From Desulfuromusa sp. (GTDB lineage Bacteria; Desulfobacterota; Desulfuromonadia; Desulfuromonadales; Geopsychrobacteraceae), in assembly GCA_021647765.1 (NCBI GenBank), contig JAKIUD010000094.1:1-9138 (forward strand): a stretch of 9,138 nt of DNA. The letters run 5' to 3'. Shown piece by piece: positions 6,466-9,138 of this stretch. Under the pieces are notes generated by a model that did no database searches, had not been told where the DNA came from, and saw only the letters and a list, made by a program, of their open reading frames with translations. Within the stretch, counting starts at the first letter, position 1, and each line of letters opens with the position of its first letter. The position numbers were made by a program, and so were the translations under genes.

Positions 6466-6475
6466 AACTACGAAA
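6466..6475 (+). promoter_or_regulatory. Operator unit overlapping the repressor start codon
   Basis: AACTACGAAA ends on the first base of the repressor ATG (6475). The exact match to the other copies suggests a binding site. The same bases leave the gene with only a weak ribosome site (GGAA at 6464-6467). Confidence 0.6.
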
Positions 6476-7155
6476 TGAAAAAAAACGAATTTAAGGAGCG
6501 CTTAAGGGAATTAATAGGCGATGAAAAACCTTTTCCTTGGGCTGAAAGAATAGGAATAACGCCTGGTGTATTCAACAGGATGTGGAATGATGGTGTTGCA
6601 CCAAAAGCTGACAGTTTAGAAAAAATTTCTAAAGTAACAGGGGTTTCACTTGACTGGCTCATCCTTGGCAAGAGCCAGAAAGAAAAAAGTGAGAAATTTT
6701 CAGTAGTTGAAGAACATAAAAAATATAATCTAAATAGTGATGAATTCGCCCTGGTGCCGCGCTACAACGTCCAGGCGAGCGCTGGTGGCGGTGCTGATGT
6801 TCATAGTGAGCAGGTTGTTGATCACCTGGCGTTCAAGCGCTCCTGGCTACATGAAATGGGACTGCAGCAAGAAAAACTGGCACTTATCACAGCTAAAGGT
6901 GACAGCATGGAGCCAACCATCAAAAATGGTGATATGCTTTTGGTCGACACCAGGGTCACAACTGCGGCAGACGGTATTTATGTGTTGAGAATGGACGGGA
7001 TGCTGCTAGCAAAGAGATTGATAAAAAACCCGATAGATCAAAGTGTTACGGTAAAAAGTGATAATAATATTTATCCACCGGTAACAGCTCAAAAAGACCA
7101 GCTTGGCTTACTAGAAATCGTCGGACGTGTGGTGTGGATCGGCGGGAAAATATAA
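6475..7155 (+). CDS. CI/LexA-type phage repressor with S24 self-cleavage domain
   Basis: A 226-aa repressor that should keep the prophage silent by binding the nearby operators. Residues about 4-65 form a CI-type HTH domain (WAERIGITPGVFNRMWNDG...LEKISKVTGVSLDWLILG). A linker leads to a cleavage site candidate at Ala103-Gly104 (VQASAGGG) and a LexA-like serine peptidase fold with Ser144 (GDSMEPTI) and Lys180 (LLAKRL) as the catalytic pair. All needed residues are present, so RecA-stimulated self-cleavage and SOS induction are expected. This differs from Mu c, which has no peptidase domain. Base composition changes from AT-rich to GC-rich near 6745, about where the linker ends, suggesting a domain swap. 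The ribosome site is weak. No terminator separates it from the next gene 17 bases on. Confidence 0.92.
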   Translation: MKKNEFKERLRELIGDEKPFPWAERIGITPGVFNRMWNDGVAPKADSLEKISKVTGVSLDWLILGKSQKEKSEKFSVVEEHKKYNLNSDEFALVPRYNVQASAGGGADVHSEQVVDHLAFKRSWLHEMGLQQEKLALITAKGDSMEPTIKNGDMLLVDTRVTTAADGIYVLRMDGMLLAKRLIKNPIDQSVTVKSDNNIYPPVTAQKDQLGLLEIVGRVVWIGGKI

Positions 7156-7172
7156 TTTTATAGGAGGGAATT

Positions 7173-7487
7173 ATGAAGAAAATTTTAATTTTTATTCTCT
7201 TAGTATTACTATCTCAACCCGCCCTAGCAATGAACAAAAATGAAATTGTTAAATATTTTATAAGCAATCAGGAACCGACGGCGAAAGATGCCCTGTGGTC
7301 TGCCCCTGATGTATTCAAGGTGGGAGTTATAGATAATAAATCTAACCGCAATGGTTATGCTCAGTATGTGTGTTCAGTCCTGGCCGAGTCCGGTTTATCC
7401 AGAGGTACCTGGGTGCAGATCATGGACATCCAAAAAATTGTTTATCAAAATAAATGGGTTCGACTTGGCGAAGCTCATTGCCGTTAA
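7173..7487 (+). CDS. Exported small protein downstream of repressor
   Basis: A 104-aa protein with a clear signal peptide (MKKILIFILLVLLSQPALA, cleavage after Ala19), so the mature 85-aa form should act in the periplasm. The mature part has two cysteines (YVCSV and AHCR at the end) that could form a disulfide, and an ending WVQIMDIQKIVYQNKWVRLG with beta-strand character. Small proteins of this look are seen in mobile elements, but I cannot name the family. AGGAGG precedes the ATG by six bases, and the gene follows the repressor with a 17-base gap, so it is probably expressed in the lysogen. A role in the host envelope (conversion or superinfection exclusion) is inference only. Confidence 0.75.
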   Translation: MKKILIFILLVLLSQPALAMNKNEIVKYFISNQEPTAKDALWSAPDVFKVGVIDNKSNRNGYAQYVCSVLAESGLSRGTWVQIMDIQKIVYQNKWVRLGEAHCR

Positions 7488-7526
7488 GTCTCTGTTTATA
7501 ATCATAAAAAAGAAGAAGGGTGGATA

Positions 7527-8318
7527 ATGAAAAAAATTGCGGTTTTACTTTTATTTTTATTCGTCTATTCAAGTACATCATACTGCGCTGGAAATATATT
7601 GTTTAGTAGATATAAAGTAAAGTTGCTGTCGGCACCAAGTTTTTCAGGAAATTACATAAGTCAGTTCGGAAGGCTCACAAGGTTTGAAATTGTTGAAGAT
7701 CGTGGAGAGTGGTTTAAGGTAATAGGACCAAATGGTGAACAAGGTTTTTTAGCTAAGAAGTGGTTATTGGAAAAAGAAGAGGCAATAAAAGAAATAGATA
7801 AAGCAAAACAGACTAAATTGATTGCTGATAAAAATAGACAAATAGAAGTTGCCGAGATAAAAAATAAACTTATAAAAATTCCAGAATCAAATTATAAAGA
7901 AAATCTAGGCCTTTACCAAAGATTATTGTCTCTTGATAAAGAAAATAATATATATAAAGAAAAAATTAGCTACTATGTTGACAAAATAATTGAGCGCGAA
8001 AAATCACTCCGGGCTGGCTATGATCTTGAAATAATATCTTGGCAGTGGGCTGAGCGAAGTGGTTATGTCGTTGCTGAAGGTGAAGTTAAAAATATATCCA
8101 GTTTGAAAATGAAAGGCGTTCTTGCTTTAGTTGTCTGGTATGACAGTAATGACAGGATGATAACTTACAGCGATTCCGTAGTTGAGTATAATCCTATAAT
8201 GCCAGACCAGACGGCACCATTTAGGGTAAATGCTAAATATAATCCCTTGATGGATTCAGCAAAACTTATTTTTAAGACTATTTCTGGAGCAACTCTTCCA
8301 GCTTATTTATCAAAATAG
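7527..8318 (+). CDS. Exported SH3-like protein with FxLYD-type C-terminal domain
   Basis: A 263-aa protein. A signal peptide (about 1-21, ending SYCAG) directs it out of the cytoplasm; the Cys at 20 is not in a good lipobox, so a soluble periplasmic form is more likely. Residues about 28-80 (YKVKLLSAPSFSGNYISQFGRL...WFKVIGPNGEQGFLAKKWL) form a bacterial SH3 domain, often used to bind cell wall. A charged helical stretch follows (82-160), then a beta domain at about 165-250 (YVVAEGEVKNISSLKMKGVLALVVWYD) of FxLYD type. The gene is strongly AT-rich, unlike A and B, which suggests acquisition. GGGTGG lies about four bases before the ATG, 39 bases after the previous gene. It is the last gene before the candidate phage end. 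Function is unknown. Confidence 0.8.
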   Translation: MKKIAVLLLFLFVYSSTSYCAGNILFSRYKVKLLSAPSFSGNYISQFGRLTRFEIVEDRGEWFKVIGPNGEQGFLAKKWLLEKEEAIKEIDKAKQTKLIADKNRQIEVAEIKNKLIKIPESNYKENLGLYQRLLSLDKENNIYKEKISYYVDKIIEREKSLRAGYDLEIISWQWAERSGYVVAEGEVKNISSLKMKGVLALVVWYDSNDRMITYSDSVVEYNPIMPDQTAPFRVNAKYNPLMDSAKLIFKTISGATLPAYLSK

Positions 8319-8319
8319 C

Positions 8320-8338
8320 TTACTGCCATACCGACCGT
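8320..8338 (-). repeat. Candidate transposase-binding site, copy 1
   Basis: TTACTGCCATACCGACCGT on the plus strand. Its reverse complement matches the copy at 8370-8388 at 16 of 19 positions, and TGCCATACC is repeated exactly at 8492-8500. It begins two bases after the last phage gene. Confidence 0.5.
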
Positions 8339-8369
8339 TAAATTCAAAGAAAACACCCAAATTCACGTG

Positions 8370-8388
8370 ACGGTTCATATGGCAGTAA
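8370..8388 (+). repeat. Candidate transposase-binding site, copy 2 (inverted)
   Basis: ACGGTTCATATGGCAGTAA, inverted relative to the other copies. With copy 1 it forms a large inverted repeat with a 31-base loop. The loop is too long, and the T run too far off (8400-8405), for a convincing intrinsic terminator, so a protein site is preferred. Confidence 0.5.
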
Positions 8389-8430
8389 ATTTAAAACAAT
8401 TTTTTCTCGCCGGTTTTTAAAACCTTTTTA

Positions 8431-8443
8431 AATCAACTATTTA
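8431..8443 (+). promoter_or_regulatory. IHF consensus site
   Basis: AATCAACTATTTA fits WATCAANNNNTTR at every specified base. It lies between candidate transposase sites 2 and 3 in a very AT-rich stretch, where DNA bending would help assemble a transposition complex. The consensus is short, so chance remains possible. Confidence 0.45.
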
Positions 8444-8480
8444 AATCCCATTAAATTTAAGAGCATCCCGTTAAATCCCG
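8441..8480 (+). repeat. Decamer repeats in 10-base register
   Basis: Four consecutive ten-base blocks read TTAAATCCCA, TTAAATTTAA, GAGCATCCCG and TTAAATCCCG. The first and last differ at one base and the middle two share half of the unit each. The spacing is one helical turn, so the repeats face the same side of the DNA. Confidence 0.45.
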
Positions 8481-8487
8481 GATCCTG

Positions 8488-8515
8488 GTTGTGCCATACC
8501 TACTGCTGGTTAACA
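8488..8515 (-). other. Candidate phage end with transposase-binding site copy 3
   Basis: A third, weaker copy of the 19-base motif lies at 8488-8506, sharing TGCCATACC exactly with copy 1. Read on the minus strand, the sequence just beyond it begins TGTTAACCAGCAGTAGGTAT from 8515, which fits the 5'-TGT ends of Mu-like phages with the first binding site a few bases inside. The exact end is inferred; the flanking target duplication cannot be tested without the other end. Confidence 0.4.
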
Positions 8516-9063
8516 ATTATGACGATTGGACACCCGAAATCCACTGTTTTGCGCTGCCAAGGAGTCATCTCAAACATGACTTTTGCCTTAAACTAAAAAC
8601 CCAGATCAATAAATACAATATGTTGAGCAAATGAAAGATCGTGCCAATATTCTTTGCGAGCTTATTTCGCTAGAATCACAGGTATTTTGACCCTTGGCTC
8701 AAATATAAACAAGGATAAAATCTTTACGAAATTCCTTGATAAGCTCAGGCTGAATGAATTTTTAATCACTGCCCACGGCTCGTGGTGCACCTGCAATTTG
8801 AATTTACCGTCGTAATTGTACTTGTGTGAGATGGATTTCTATCCTTGAGCCTTTATCGATGACATGCTTGTTTCGAATAGTTTCGAGCGGTAAACAGTTC
8901 TTCGTGTGTTTCAGGCATGACATCATGGGGGACGGGGATTTGTTCAACAATTAATAATTTTGGAGATACGAGACAGCAAAAGCTTGTTTAAAAGGTGGGT
9001 ATACTATAAGGGGCAAAAGGGGACGTTGTTGCTTTAGTGCTTTAAAGATGTTATCTTTCCACC
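8516..9063. other. Probable host intergenic DNA, no supported gene
   Basis: About 550 bases without a convincing gene. Plus-strand frames are all shorter than 30 codons. On the minus strand two stretches are open, about 8864-8990 and 8670-8845, neither with a proper start and ribosome site; they could be decayed host gene fragments. A small palindrome CCACG-GCT-CGTGG lies near 8773-8785. A GC-rich run (AAGGGGCAAAAGGGGACG, about 9007-9024) comes just before the transposase gene at the right edge and may belong to that element. Confidence 0.5.
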
Positions 9064-9138
9064 ATGCCAAGACAACCACGTATTGACAGTCCTGATCTTC
9101 TTCATCACGTTATCGTCCGTGGAATTGAGCGCGGCAAG
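9064..9138 (+). CDS. REP-associated tyrosine transposase (Y1/IS200-like), 5' end only
   Basis: The last 25 codons of the window read MPRQPRIDSPDLLHHVIVRG followed by IERGK, the conserved opening of REP-associated tyrosine transposases (TnpA_REP, Y1 HuH family); the HxH-type motif and catalytic Tyr lie beyond the edge. These enzymes act on single-stranded hairpin repeats scattered in the host chromosome. The ribosome site before the ATG is poor. Only the start is visible, so intactness cannot be judged. It lies outside the candidate phage end and most likely belongs to the host genome. Confidence 0.75.
   Translation, partial: MPRQPRIDSPDLLHHVIVRGIERGK

Noticed and set aside
8412..8429. GGTTT-TTA-AAACC followed by TTTTT as terminator after the exported genes
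   Set aside because: The stem is only five pairs and AT-rich; too weak to call, although some termination is needed in this area.
8670..8845. Minus-strand open stretch containing YDGKFKLQVHHEPWAVIKNS
   Set aside because: About 58 codons without an ATG at its head or a ribosome site, and no family recognised; could be chance.
8864..8990. Minus-strand open stretch containing VEQIPVPHDVMPETHEELF and ending in TARNYSKQACHR
   Set aside because: It has plausible protein character but only about 40 codons, is bounded by stops and has no start with a ribosome site. It may be a decayed host gene fragment; not enough to call.
1..9138. CRISPR array, tRNA or rRNA genes
   Set aside because: No regularly spaced repeat array, no recognisable tRNA cloverleaf or conserved rRNA segment was seen on either strand.

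Overview
The window holds the early end of a Mu-like transposable prophage, read mostly on the minus strand, followed by a short stretch of probable host DNA at the right. The key evidence is a DDE transposase of MuA type (3093-5186), an AAA+ ATPase of MuB type (2047-2784), a small Ner-like HTH protein (5686-5883) and a divergent LexA/CI-type repressor (6475-7155). All sit in the canonical Mu order repressor / ner / A / B / early accessory genes, here reversed. Phage genes are of mixed GC. The host is uncertain: a proteobacterium, or a Desulfuromonas/Geobacter-like member of the Desulfobacterota, fits the phage proteins and the REP-associated transposase at the right edge, but nothing in the window settles it.

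Right to left along the phage: a candidate phage end lies near 8515, with three copies of a roughly 19-bp motif and a consensus IHF site (8320-8515). Next come two AT-rich genes for exported proteins (7173-7487 and 7527-8318), which lie downstream of the repressor and are probably transcribed with it in the lysogen. The repressor and its control region (6304-6475) carry five copies of AACTACGAAA and a perfect hexamer palindrome. These sit in the spacers of two divergent promoter candidates, a clear lysis/lysogeny switch. Between switch and ner, 5888-6257 is open on both strands; a small membrane protein on the plus strand is favoured on protein character, but the minus reading has operon-like spacing.

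The leftward early operon then runs ner, a 156-aa HTH-like protein, transposase A, an 85-aa unknown of lower GC with a terminator-like hairpin beyond it, B, a 195-aa tandem winged-helix protein, a 109-aa HTH/Cys protein, a 141-aa double zinc-ribbon protein, a 93-aa membrane protein, and the 5' part of a DUF3164 gene cut by the window edge. Several junctions are ATGA overlaps or short overlaps, which argues for one polycistronic, translationally coupled message.

Working model: in the lysogen the repressor binds the AACTACGAAA sites, shuts the leftward promoter and keeps its own operon with the two exported proteins on. Self-cleavage of the repressor after SOS activation would release the leftward promoter, Ner would then damp both promoters, and A and B would carry out replicative transposition. 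The right 620 bases (8516-9138) appear to be host DNA with no convincing gene until the first 25 codons of a REP-associated tyrosine transposase.
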